NCBI GenBank assembly: GCA_902774245.1
Contig: CACYHQ010000003.1
Span: 1-64,000 of the forward strand
Direction: 5' to 3'
Source: an uncultured bacterium
GTDB taxonomy: Bacteria > Verrucomicrobiota > Lentisphaeria > Victivallales > UBA1829
Length of the DNA: 64,000 nucleotides
The notes under the pieces were generated by a model, which had not been told where the DNA came from, did not search any database, and saw only the letters and a list, made by a program, of their open reading frames with translations. The first letter of the stretch is position 1; each line of letters begins with the position of its first letter. Below, piece by piece: positions 1 through 9,040 of the stretch. Position numbers and translations under genes: made by a program.

Positions 1-1
1 C

Positions 2-1165
2 GGGGGTGCGGCAGGTCAGGTTCAGCCCGGCGGCGCAGGCCGCGGCGGTGCGGCAGGCCAGGCTCAGCGCGGCGGTGCTGCAGGCGCGGCAGGTCAGGCT
101 CAGGCCGGCGGTGCGGCTGGCATGCAGGGCGGCTTCGGCGGCTTTGGCGGTGGCCAGGGCGGTTTCGGCGGTGGCATGGGCGGCTTTGGCGGTGGCCAGG
201 GCGGCTTCGGCGGCATGGGCGGTTTCGGTGCCGGCGGCGCAGCTGGCGGAATGCCTGATTTCGGAGCCGGTGCGGCCGGTGGTCCCGGTGCCGGTGGCAT
301 GGGCGGTTTCGGCGGCATGGGCGGCTTCGGCGGTGGCATGGGCGGCTTTGGAGCCGGTGCAGCCGGCGGAATGCCTGATTTCGGAGCCGGTGCGGCCGGT
401 GGTCCCGGTGCGGCCGGTGGTCTCGGTGCGGCCGGTGGTCCCGGTGCCGCTGGCATGGGCGGTTTCGGCGGCATGGATTTTGGCGGCATGCAGGGCGGCT
501 TCGGCATGCAGGGCGGTTTCCCGGGAATGCAGGGCGGTATGCAGGGCGGCATGCCCGGCATGCAGGGCGGCATGATGGGCGGCCGTACCGGTCAGCTCCA
601 GCGCATGATCGACGGTCTCAAGGCCGATACTCCGCGCGACGAAGCCCTGAAGAAGATCGAAGAGAAGGACAAAGACGCCTACGCCAAGGCCAAGAAAGCT
701 CTTGACGAAGCCAACGCCCAGCTTGCCGCGCTTGCGAAGAAGGCCGAGGTCGAACTCCCGGAAACTGATGAACAGCAGAAGGAGAAGACGCTCGAATTCC
801 TCGTCAAGGAAAAAGACGCGATCGACAAACTCCTCGAAACCGACAAGACCGACTCCGCTTCCGCGATGCGTTCCTTCAATGAGCTCGCCCAGAAGAACAA
901 TATCTCCCTGAATCAGGCCGCCGGACGCGGTCCTGCCATGGGCGGTCGTGGCGGCATGCCCGGTATGCAGGGCGGCGCCGCCGCTCAGCAGCCCGCGGCC
1001 CGCGGCGCTCAGCCCACGACCCGCAACACCAACGTGATCCGTCAGATCCAGGAAAAGTTCCCCGCCGAGTACAAGGAAGCCCAGAAGCTTCGTTCTACCG
1101 ATCTCGACGGGTATCGCACCGCGATGCGCGCGCTTCAGCAGAAGCTCAACGAGGAAAAGAAGTGA
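2..1165 (+). CDS. Glycine-rich protein with C-terminal helical domain, 5' partial
   Basis: The frame is open at the left edge, so the start lies outside the window. About 190 residues are low-complexity Gly/Ala/Met/Phe sequence (repeats such as GGFGGG and GGMPDFGAGAAGG). A charged, helix-rich region of about 100 residues follows, then a second short Gly/Met patch and a final helical tail. It is the first visible gene of the type II secretion operon, 72 bases before the GspL-like gene. Similar Gly/Phe/Met repeats end the GspC-like protein at 3385-4626, so the two may be functionally linked. I recognise no family. A surface, matrix or secretion-associated role is inference from context only. 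Confidence 0.7.
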   Translation, partial: GGAAGQVQPGGAGRGGAAGQAQRGGAAGAAGQAQAGGAAGMQGGFGGFGGGQGGFGGGMGGFGGGQGGFGGMGGFGAGGAAGGMPDFGAGAAGGPGAGGMGGFGGMGGFGGGMGGFGAGAAGGMPDFGAGAAGGPGAAGGLGAAGGPGAAGMGGFGGMDFGGMQGGFGMQGGFPGMQGGMQGGMPGMQGGMMGGRTGQLQRMIDGLKADTPRDEALKKIEEKDKDAYAKAKKALDEANAQLAALAKKAEVELPETDEQQKEKTLEFLVKEKDAIDKLLETDKTDSASAMRSFNELAQKNNISLNQAAGRGPAMGGRGGMPGMQGGAAAQQPAARGAQPTTRNTNVIRQIQEKFPAEYKEAQKLRSTDLDGYRTAMRALQQKLNEEKK

Positions 1166-1237
1166 TCTTCTGATCCGAATATAACGCCGATCATTGACCA
1201 AGTTAATCACAACCAACAACAGTAAGGACAGACAACG

Positions 1238-2452
1238 ATGCGTATCTCAAGCAGGCTTGTGTATCAGATCGTATCATTCTCGCCTGCGGCGATGCGGGTT
1301 TGCAAATTTCGCAAACACGGTCAGAAGTATCGCATCGTAAGCTGGAACACTGTTCCTTGCGAACAGGGCGGCGAATCCGCCGCCCTCCGCAAGGCGCTTG
1401 AAGACAACGGCGGCCAGATCTCGGGCTGCATGGTCCTCACCGGAGCCATGGAGTCCGGGACCTTCTTCACCTGCCAGGGTGCGCCGCTCAACGTTCGCGC
1501 GCAGAAGAACGCGCTCGAATTCGAGCTCCCGCTCCATATGCTGCAGGTCCCCCAGGACTGCGTCCTCCAGTTCACCCGCTTCCCGGCTCAGGCCGAGGGT
1601 GAAACCGACCGTCTGAACGTCTATGCGTTCGACGGCGTGGCCATCAACCACCTGGCTTCTTTCCTCACGATGGCCAAAGTCAAGGCCGACGAGTTCATCT
1701 ATCCGCTCCTCGGCATCAACCACGACGATCCGCCCGTCTGCCTCCCCGAGATCGAATCCGGGTTCTGCTGGCAGCGCGGCGAATGGGTCCCGTTCCGCGG
1801 CAATGCGGAAGAATGCAACAAGCAGTGGGCCGCCGTCCTCGAAAAGGATTTCGAGTTCCCGGTCGGCAAGGAGTTCTCCGTTTCGGACTACCTCGCCTGC
1901 CTGCTTGTGATGCGTCTCATCATGGCCAAGAGCTTCGCCGCAAACGAGCCCTCCGTCCGCATCATGCCCCCCAAGCTTCGCCCCAGCAGATGCCGTTCCC
2001 AGGTCCTCATCATGATCTTCCTGCTTCTCGTCCTGGGCCTCGGCTGGAGCTATCGCACCGGCGTCCGCGCGTTCCACCAGTACCAGCAGTACAGCGACCT
2101 GGTCACTGAACGCAACGCCATCCGCGACAAGACCAAAAAGATCAAGGCCGACCTCAAGAAGGCCGAAAAGATCAAGAAGGAGCTGGAAAAGAATTCGACG
2201 ATCTCCGCCGGCGATCCTTCCCTCCTCAACAAACTCTATGACCTCTCGCTCGCTCTGCCTCAGGATACCCTGGTGACCCAGTTCCGTTTCAACGACGGAA
2301 ACTGCGACCTCAACATTCAGACGCAGAACCGCAATATCGACATCTCTCAGAGCATGCATTTCTCCTACTGGAAGATCGGCCGGCTGAACCAGAGGATCTC
2401 CGACACCATCGTCACGTTTACCGTATCCCTTGTTAAAACCGAGGAGCAGTAA
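1238..2452 (+). CDS. GspL/PilM-PilN-like type II secretion inner-membrane protein
   Basis: 404 aa. The N-terminal ~240 residues are cytoplasmic and could form the actin-like PilM/GspL fold that binds the secretion ATPase, though no motif is diagnostic. One membrane segment lies at about residues 254-271 (IMIFLLLVLGLGWSY). A lysine-rich coiled coil (about 280-330) and a small C-terminal PilN/GspL-like periplasmic domain follow. The stop and the next start overlap by one base (TAATG). The order L-like, M-like, C-like, D, E, F is what identifies it; sequence alone would give low confidence. Confidence 0.65.
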   Translation: MRISSRLVYQIVSFSPAAMRVCKFRKHGQKYRIVSWNTVPCEQGGESAALRKALEDNGGQISGCMVLTGAMESGTFFTCQGAPLNVRAQKNALEFELPLHMLQVPQDCVLQFTRFPAQAEGETDRLNVYAFDGVAINHLASFLTMAKVKADEFIYPLLGINHDDPPVCLPEIESGFCWQRGEWVPFRGNAEECNKQWAAVLEKDFEFPVGKEFSVSDYLACLLVMRLIMAKSFAANEPSVRIMPPKLRPSRCRSQVLIMIFLLLVLGLGWSYRTGVRAFHQYQQYSDLVTERNAIRDKTKKIKADLKKAEKIKKELEKNSTISAGDPSLLNKLYDLSLALPQDTLVTQFRFNDGNCDLNIQTQNRNIDISQSMHFSYWKIGRLNQRISDTIVTFTVSLVKTEEQ

Positions 2453-3372
2453 TGAAACAGACTCCGAAACAATTCTTTGCCACTCCGGCGGGTAAGCTCT
2501 CCCTCGCGGTCACCGCGATGGTCCTCTGCTGGACGGTTCTTATTGTGTACCTCAGCAAGACCTCGGCCGGCGGCACCTGGTTCCCCTCCGAGGCCGACAT
2601 CGAAGGCGTCCGCACGGACATCAAGAAGGATACGAACGCGCTCCACGCGGCGGAAGCCGAACGGGATGCGTTCGAGGATCTTCAGGCCAGCTACGAGGAT
2701 TCCCTCGCGAGCTACTGGAACGCCGACCGCGACGGTCAGCCCGAAACCGAGCTCCGCAACCTCGTCAGCACCGCGGCCCAGAACGCCGAGGCCAACATCC
2801 AGAACCTCGGTTCCGTCAGGACCTCCAATATCAACAACGAGCTTTCCTACGCCGACCTCGATTTCACCGTCGTCGACGAATACAGCAAAGTCATCCGGTT
2901 CTTTGCGGAAATCGAAAAATGCACGCCTCGCCTCGCCTGGCGTCGCGTTGAGATCCGCCTCGAGCCCAACCGCGCCCGTGCCGTGACCGGCCCCGGCCGT
3001 CCGGGCGCAGCCGCGACCGCGACGACCACGACGACTCCGGCCCAGATGTTCCGCACGACCGGACAGGTCCGTGTCATCAAGTATTCGCCCGCCGGCAATA
3101 CGGCCAAGGTGACTTCGGCGGCCTCCAAGAGCACCACGACCGCTTCGGCGGCCAGGACAACCGTGACGACGCCCGCGGCAGGTGCCGCCGCCGCGACTCC
3201 CGCGACCGGCGCGACCGCGCCTGCCGCCGGTGCGACCACTCCCGCGACTCCCGCTGCCGGCTCTACCACGCCCGCGGCGGCTCGACCCGCAACAACCAAT
3301 CAACCGGCCGCTGCCTCCGCAGCAGCAACCCCCGCGCAACAGGGACCTGCGGCCAATGCCACTACCAATTGA
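2452..3372 (+). CDS. GspM/PilO-like type II secretion protein
   Basis: 306 aa. One N-terminal membrane segment (about residues 15-33) is followed by a coiled coil and a periplasmic ferredoxin-like region typical in size for GspM/PilO. The last ~110 residues are an Ala/Thr/Pro-rich low-complexity tail (repeats like ATPATGAT) that standard GspM lacks. It starts inside the stop codon of the GspL-like gene, so translation is probably coupled. GspM normally pairs with GspL in the inner-membrane platform; assignment rests on topology and position. Confidence 0.6.
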   Translation: MKQTPKQFFATPAGKLSLAVTAMVLCWTVLIVYLSKTSAGGTWFPSEADIEGVRTDIKKDTNALHAAEAERDAFEDLQASYEDSLASYWNADRDGQPETELRNLVSTAAQNAEANIQNLGSVRTSNINNELSYADLDFTVVDEYSKVIRFFAEIEKCTPRLAWRRVEIRLEPNRARAVTGPGRPGAAATATTTTTPAQMFRTTGQVRVIKYSPAGNTAKVTSAASKSTTTASAARTTVTTPAAGAAAATPATGATAPAAGATTPATPAAGSTTPAAARPATTNQPAAASAAATPAQQGPAANATTN

Positions 3373-3384
3373 GGAGAATGAACC

Positions 3385-4626
3385 ATGAGAGCGATTCTTA
3401 TCTTCGCCAATATCCTCCTTGCCGGACTTATTGCGCTGGGAGCGAGCCAATGGCTGGGCGAACCCTCGGTTAACGCCGAGGTCGCGACGTCCGTCACGAA
3501 GGAACGCCGTTCCTCGGCGCCTCAGGCCAAAAACATCCAGCAGCAGATCCAGCAGCCGCAGCGCCGGTACGCGAGCGTGACGCCCGAAACGCAGATCACG
3601 ACGACCGTCGCGCTGAACATCTTCGATCCCGAACGCGCTCCGCAGTCCACGGCCGCGGGCCGCAGAAACAACACTCCGGTCAACCGTGCCGACATGACGC
3701 TCGCCGGTACCTTCACCATCGGCGACATCGCGGGCGCGATCATCCTTCAGCGCAGCGCGCAGATGATGCGCAACATGCAGATGATGGGCCGCAACAACCA
3801 GAACGGCAACACGAACAACGCCGAGGAACTTGCGGCCGCGCAGGAACAGCAGATGCAGCAGGCTCTTGACACCCGCGCGGAACTGGCCGCCCTGCTCCAG
3901 ACCCTTCAGCAGACCGAGGGCGTCACGGACCAGCAGGCCGCGTTGCTTCAGCAGCGCCTCGAACGTTCCAACCAGCAGGTCGAGCTCCTGCAGAACCAGA
4001 ATCAGCAGAGAAATACGGGGCGTGACGGCCTGACCGCGGACGGTACCGTGGCGACGGCCAATGCGTCCAACTCCAATAAACAATACATCCGCGTCGGCGA
4101 AACGCTCTCGAACGGCTACACGCTTGCAGCTGTGACCCGGACGTCCGCCACGCTCACCCGCAACCAGGAGACGATCGAACTGACGATGCAGGATGCATCC
4201 GCCAATAACGGCCGTGCCGGTTTCGGTATGGGCGGCGCCGCCAACCGCATGGGCGGCATGGGCGGTGCCATGGGCGGCTTTGGCGGCGGCATGGATTTCG
4301 GCGGCGGTGCAGCAGGCGGCTTCGGCGGTGGTCGGGGCGGCATGGGCGGTGCCGGTGGCGGCTTCGGCGGCGGCGCTGGAGGCATGGACTTCGGCGGCGG
4401 TCCCGGTGGCGGTGGCTTCGGCGGCGGTGGCCGCGGCGGCTTCGGCGGCGGCAATAATGCCGGCGGCGGCGCAACTGCCAACTTCGGCGGCGGTGGCGGC
4501 GGCAACAACCGTGGCGGCGGTGCGAACCGTGGCGGCGGCGGTGGCTTTGGCGGCGGCAATGCCGGTGGCGGAGGCCGTACCGGCGGTGGCGGCGGCTTCG
4601 GCGGCGGTGGCCGCGGCGGCAGATAA
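3385..4626 (+). CDS. GspC-like protein with glycine-rich C-terminal domain
   Basis: 413 aa; ribosome-binding site GAGGAG upstream. A signal-anchor helix occupies residues 2-20. The segment NIFDPERAP near residue 76 and LAGTFTIGDIAGAIIL resemble the homology region of GspC/PilP that contacts the secretin. A Gln-rich coiled coil follows (about 150-215), then a second beta segment (GETLSNGYTLAAV). The last ~140 residues are almost pure Gly/Phe/Met/Arg repeats (GGFGGG) in place of the PDZ domain seen in classical GspC. It sits just before the secretin gene, as gspC often does. Confidence 0.65.
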   Translation: MRAILIFANILLAGLIALGASQWLGEPSVNAEVATSVTKERRSSAPQAKNIQQQIQQPQRRYASVTPETQITTTVALNIFDPERAPQSTAAGRRNNTPVNRADMTLAGTFTIGDIAGAIILQRSAQMMRNMQMMGRNNQNGNTNNAEELAAAQEQQMQQALDTRAELAALLQTLQQTEGVTDQQAALLQQRLERSNQQVELLQNQNQQRNTGRDGLTADGTVATANASNSNKQYIRVGETLSNGYTLAAVTRTSATLTRNQETIELTMQDASANNGRAGFGMGGAANRMGGMGGAMGGFGGGMDFGGGAAGGFGGGRGGMGGAGGGFGGGAGGMDFGGGPGGGGFGGGGRGGFGGGNNAGGGATANFGGGGGGNNRGGGANRGGGGGFGGGNAGGGGRTGGGGGFGGGGRGGR

Positions 4627-4733
4627 TCCGAACCCCAACCCTCTGATACCGAATAACCAACTTACCTGATTCAGAAACAAACAAAAAAGCCGGCCCGGCC
4701 GGTAACAATTACATAAGAAACGGAACCTCAAAG

Positions 4734-7379
4734 ATGAAGAGACAGATTTGCACAACCCTCACCGGTGCGGCATTCGCTTCCATCCTGCTCGTATTACCCC
4801 ACACTGCGAGCGCGGCGGATGAGGCGGAAAACTCCGCCTCCGCTCAGGCGGACGGCGCGGCGACCCCCGCAATCGAACAGCTCAGCGAAGGCAAGATCCT
4901 GGAGGACAAGGATAACGGCAAGGTCGTGATCCTGGAGGATCCCACCGCCGATAAGATCACAGTCGAGGAGACTTCGATCGTCACGCCCGGCGAGAATGGC
5001 GAAGTCGAGGTCAGAAACGTTGTGGTCGTGAACGCTCCCTCCGATGAAGTCGAGGGCGTTGAAGCCGCGGCCGAGGAAGAAATTGAAGCCGCCGAAAAGG
5101 GCGATTCCACCTGGCTCGGCCGTTTCTTCGCGGCCATCGGCTGGGCTGATGACCCCGGCGACGGCGAAGGTCTCCAGACCGACCCGAATGCAAAATTCCG
5201 TTTCCTCTATCACGACAAGTACGCGGGCGAGGACATCACGCTCCTTCCGCAGTCCATTCAGGAAGAAATGGTCACGACCGACCGTGAACAGTCGCGCGAC
5301 CTGGCGACGCCCGAACAGATCGAATCGGTCGAGACTCCGGTCCAGTTCGAGAAAGAGGACAAGGATTCCGACAAGAAGCCGGTTCCCTTCTACGAAGCCA
5401 TCCTGATCGACGAGGAGATCGAAGGCGGCGGCGGCGGCGACGAGGAAATCGCCGTGAATATCGTGTTCAACAGCGCCCCGATCATGGACGTGATCCCCGC
5501 GTTCGCCGACGCCCTCGGATTCAACTTCGTGATCGACACCGACATCCGCAGTTTCGTGACCCTGAACCTGAACTCCACGATGACCAAGCGCGATCTGTGG
5601 GCCGCGTTCGTCTCCCTGACTGAAAACGCCGGCGTCAAGATCGCCGTCGAAAACTCCGGTCTGCTCCGCATCCTTCCTCCGAGTAAACTCGGTTCCCGTG
5701 CGAAACTCGACGAATCCGAAATCTGCTTCTATCCGCTGAAGTTCGCCAGCGCCCAGGAAGTCATCAACCAGATCCGTCCGTTCCTCAGCAGCACCGCCAC
5801 CTGCATCCAGGTGCAGCGCCCGAACGCCGTCCTCCTCGTCGATGACAAGGACAACATCCGCAAGCTCTCCGATTTGCTGGACATCCTCGACGAAAACCCG
5901 CGCACCAAATGGGCCCGCGTGGTCGTCCCCTGCGAAAACATCCTCCCGAGCAAGATCGCCGAAGAACTCCGTGAGGTCCTCCCGACCCTCGGCTTCGTGG
6001 TGAAGCAGCTCAACGAAAACAACGAACAGCCCGGCTCCGTGAAGATCACGTCCGTCGACCGTCTCCAGCTCATCATCGCCAGCGCCGCCACCAAGGAGGC
6101 CGCGCAGGAGATCCGCAACTGGATCGAGATCCTCGACGGCACCATCTCCCTCGACCAGGAACGCATCTTTGTCCACAAGGTCATGTACACCAAGTCCGAG
6201 CAGCTCATGCAGGCCCTCGCCGTGCTCTACAATATGAGCGGCACCTCCCTGACGATCGACGAGGACGGCAGCAACCGCACGCAGTCCGTCAACGGCACCG
6301 GCACCACGCGGACCACCAATAACAACAACCGCAACAGCTCGTATTCGGAATACAACTCGACCACGACGGACCAGAAGTCCAACATCTTCGAGACGCCCGT
6401 GAAGATCTTCTCCGACGGTGCCCTGAACCGCCTGGTCATCCGTACCACGCCGAGAACCTACGCCTCCATCAAGGCGCTCCTCGATCGCCTCGACGTCGTG
6501 CCCGCGCAGGTCCTCCTGCAGGTTACCGTTTGCGAAGTCACACTCGACGACGAGACGCAGTTCGGTCTCGAACTCGCGGCCTCCAGCAGCTGGGGCGGCA
6601 ACCTGATGCAGATGGGCACGAAATGGACGGATCTGGATCCGGATACCTCGGAGCAGGGCATTGATGCCCGCCAGACCGGCTACACCTTCATGCTCGCCGA
6701 TCCGAACGATCCGAACAACAAACTGGGCTATCTCCGCGCCTATGCCGGCGACAGCAAGTTCAAAGTCGTCGCCAGTCCGCAGCTCCTGGTCTCCAGCAAC
6801 ACCGAAGCCAAGATCACCGTCGGCGAACAGACCCCGTACGTCGGCAGCACCGTGACCGACACCAGCAGTTCCGGATCCCTGCTCACCAGCACGTCCTACA
6901 AGGATTCCGGTATCACGCTGACCGTCACCCCGCAGGTGACCAGCACCGACCTCATCACGCTGAAGCTGAACCAAACCCTCTCCGCCGCGCAGATGATGGT
7001 CGTCTCCGACACGACGTCGGCGCCGAAAATCACCAACCGCGAAGTCGACACCTCCATGACGATCCACAACGGCCAGACCATGATCATCGGCGGCCTGATC
7101 CAGGAATCGGGCACCGACACCCTCCAGTCCCTCCCGATCATCAACGAGATCCCGTTCCTCCGCAGACTCTTCGGCAACACCAACAGCTCCCTCACCCGTA
7201 CCGAGATCCTCATCATGATCAGCGGCCACATCATCAACGAGAAGAGCCGTGTTGAAGACATGATCCGCCGTTACAACGACGCCCTCGAAGCCATCAACGA
7301 CTTCGAAGACAATCTGGGCAGCTCCGACGACGGACGCCACAAGAAAGCCAGCTCCCGCATGTTCACTCTTGACTACTGA
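4734..7379 (+). CDS. gspD: Type II secretion secretin GspD
   Basis: 881 aa outer-membrane secretin, the exit channel of the system. A signal peptide ends near residue 28 (PHTASA-A). An acidic linker of about 200 residues precedes the N0 domain (AVNIVFNSAPIMDVIPAFA) and N1-N3 ring domains. The C-terminal secretin domain shows the expected features: VGEQTPYVGS, the beta-rich segment GITLTVTPQV, then NGQTMIIGGLIQE and PFLRRLFG. The acidic N-terminal extension is longer than usual. It lies between the GspC-like gene and gspE; the 107 bases upstream hold a short GC-rich palindrome (CCGGCC/GGCCGG) but no other gene. Confidence 0.93.
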   Translation: MKRQICTTLTGAAFASILLVLPHTASAADEAENSASAQADGAATPAIEQLSEGKILEDKDNGKVVILEDPTADKITVEETSIVTPGENGEVEVRNVVVVNAPSDEVEGVEAAAEEEIEAAEKGDSTWLGRFFAAIGWADDPGDGEGLQTDPNAKFRFLYHDKYAGEDITLLPQSIQEEMVTTDREQSRDLATPEQIESVETPVQFEKEDKDSDKKPVPFYEAILIDEEIEGGGGGDEEIAVNIVFNSAPIMDVIPAFADALGFNFVIDTDIRSFVTLNLNSTMTKRDLWAAFVSLTENAGVKIAVENSGLLRILPPSKLGSRAKLDESEICFYPLKFASAQEVINQIRPFLSSTATCIQVQRPNAVLLVDDKDNIRKLSDLLDILDENPRTKWARVVVPCENILPSKIAEELREVLPTLGFVVKQLNENNEQPGSVKITSVDRLQLIIASAATKEAAQEIRNWIEILDGTISLDQERIFVHKVMYTKSEQLMQALAVLYNMSGTSLTIDEDGSNRTQSVNGTGTTRTTNNNNRNSSYSEYNSTTTDQKSNIFETPVKIFSDGALNRLVIRTTPRTYASIKALLDRLDVVPAQVLLQVTVCEVTLDDETQFGLELAASSSWGGNLMQMGTKWTDLDPDTSEQGIDARQTGYTFMLADPNDPNNKLGYLRAYAGDSKFKVVASPQLLVSSNTEAKITVGEQTPYVGSTVTDTSSSGSLLTSTSYKDSGITLTVTPQVTSTDLITLKLNQTLSAAQMMVVSDTTSAPKITNREVDTSMTIHNGQTMIIGGLIQESGTDTLQSLPIINEIPFLRRLFGNTNSSLTRTEILIMISGHIINEKSRVEDMIRRYNDALEAINDFEDNLGSSDDGRHKKASSRMFTLDY

Positions 7380-7390
7380 GGCCCTTACCC

Positions 7391-9022
7391 ATGACGAATG
7401 AAATCAACTCATTCCCCGATATGCGGGCCAAACTCCGCGAGCGCCTCGCCGCGCTCTCGGAGGAGTACCCCTCCGCAGACGCCTCCGCGGCCGATCTGCG
7501 CGACGCGGACTCCAATCTGGTCAGAGCGGGGACCATCAGCGAACAGCAGCTGACGGAGATCTATTCCGAGTGCTACGGCATCCCGGCCCCGGACGAGAAC
7601 GACCTCCGGCAGCCCGATCCGTACCCGAACGCTCCGCAGGAGTTCCTGAACGCCAACCTGTGCGTCCCGTACGAGTGGTCCGACGAGAACAAGACCATGG
7701 TCTTCCTTGTCGCCGACCCGTACTCCATCGAGCACATCACGTTCCTGGTCAGCAAAAGCTGGCACATGACCGTCAGCTTCCAGTTCGTCCGCCGGACGTA
7801 CCTGGAACGCCTGCTCTCCCGCCTCCAGAACATTGACGAGGAGGAGCAGTTCCACGAGTCCGACGACGAAGCCTCCCTGCGCAGCATGGCCGGCGAGGCG
7901 AAGATCGTCCGTCTGGTCAACGACATTTTCACGCGCGCTCTGGAAGACGGCGCATCCGACATTCACGTGGAGCCCGGCGAGGACGCCGTGGTCGTGCGCT
8001 GCCGAATCGACGGCGTGCTCCGCGAGATCATGAGCTGCCCGCTCAACCAGTTCCCCGCCATCGCATCCCGTATCAAGCTGATCGGCGGCCTGAACATCGC
8101 CGAAAGCCGTCTCCCTCAGGACGGCCGTACCAATGTGAAGCTCGGCCACGAGGAACTGGACATGCGTATCAGTACGCTCCCGATCCTCACCGGCGAAAGC
8201 ATCGTGCTCCGACTCCTCAACCAGGACGCCCTGACCTTCGACCTGAAGACCCTCGGCATGTCGGACGCCAACCTCCGCGACTTCGAGAAGCTCATCAGCA
8301 TCCCGTACGGCATCATCCTGGTCGTGGGCCCCACCGGTAGCGGCAAGACGACCACGCTCTACAGCGTGATCAACCAGCTCAACGACAACAAGAAAAAGAT
8401 CATCACCATCGAAGACCCCGTCGAATACAAGACTGCCGGTCTCTGCCAGATGCAGGTGAACGAAAAGATCGGCGTGACGTTCGGCGCGGGACTCCGCTCC
8501 ATCGTCCGTCAGGACCCCGACATCATCCTCGTCGGCGAAATCCGTGACCGCGAAACCGCCGACATCGCCATCAACGCCGCCCTCACCGGTCACCTGGTGC
8601 TGAGCACGCTGCACACCAACGACGCCGTCGGCGCCGTGACCCGACTCCTCGATATGGGCGTCGAGCCCTTCCTCGTTTCCTCCGCGCTTTACGGCGTGCT
8701 GTCCCAGCGACTCGTCCGCAAGATCTGCACGGTCTGCGGCGGCTCCGGCTACATCGGAGTACCCATGGGCCAGAAGGGCGACGTCACGAACCGCTGCAAA
8801 CGCTGCGGCGGCACGGGATTCAAGGGACGCTCCGGCGTCTTCGAACTCCTGACCGTGACCGACGACCTGCGCGCCGCCGTCATCCGCGAAGAGGACAGCA
8901 GTGTCCTGCAGGCGATCGCCGTCAAGCACGGCATGCGCACGCTCCGTCAGGATGCGGACGAGAAGGTCCGCCTCGGCATCACGACGAGGGAAGAAGCCAA
9001 CCGGTCCGTAGCGGACATGTAA
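7391..9022 (+). CDS. gspE: Type II secretion ATPase GspE
   Basis: 543 aa cytoplasmic hexameric ATPase that powers pseudopilus assembly. Walker A GPTGSGKT is at residues 313-320, with the Asp box and Walker B region after it (RQDPDIILVGEIRDRETA). A tetracysteine zinc site is visible at C446, C449, C469 and C472, typical of GspE/PilB. The N-terminal ~150 residues correspond to the domain that binds the GspL-like protein. It follows gspD by 11 bases and precedes gspF by 18. Confidence 0.95.
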   Translation: MTNEINSFPDMRAKLRERLAALSEEYPSADASAADLRDADSNLVRAGTISEQQLTEIYSECYGIPAPDENDLRQPDPYPNAPQEFLNANLCVPYEWSDENKTMVFLVADPYSIEHITFLVSKSWHMTVSFQFVRRTYLERLLSRLQNIDEEEQFHESDDEASLRSMAGEAKIVRLVNDIFTRALEDGASDIHVEPGEDAVVVRCRIDGVLREIMSCPLNQFPAIASRIKLIGGLNIAESRLPQDGRTNVKLGHEELDMRISTLPILTGESIVLRLLNQDALTFDLKTLGMSDANLRDFEKLISIPYGIILVVGPTGSGKTTTLYSVINQLNDNKKKIITIEDPVEYKTAGLCQMQVNEKIGVTFGAGLRSIVRQDPDIILVGEIRDRETADIAINAALTGHLVLSTLHTNDAVGAVTRLLDMGVEPFLVSSALYGVLSQRLVRKICTVCGGSGYIGVPMGQKGDVTNRCKRCGGTGFKGRSGVFELLTVTDDLRAAVIREEDSSVLQAIAVKHGMRTLRQDADEKVRLGITTREEANRSVADM

Positions 9023-9040
9023 TCACAGGAGAGAAGCCGC

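Noticed and set aside
4690..4712. Terminator or riboswitch before gspD
   Set aside because: A GC-rich palindrome (CCGGCC/GGCCGG) is present but with almost no loop, and it is not followed by T on the coding strand.
2365..4755. Long antisense open frame over the gspM/gspC-like genes
   Set aside because: It mirrors GC-rich, low-complexity coding sequence. Its product is Ala/Arg/Gly-biased with no domain, and the plus-strand genes are well supported.
4794..7340. Long antisense frame over gspD
   Set aside because: A codon-bias shadow of the secretin gene; Asp/Val/Gly-rich product with no motif or start signal.
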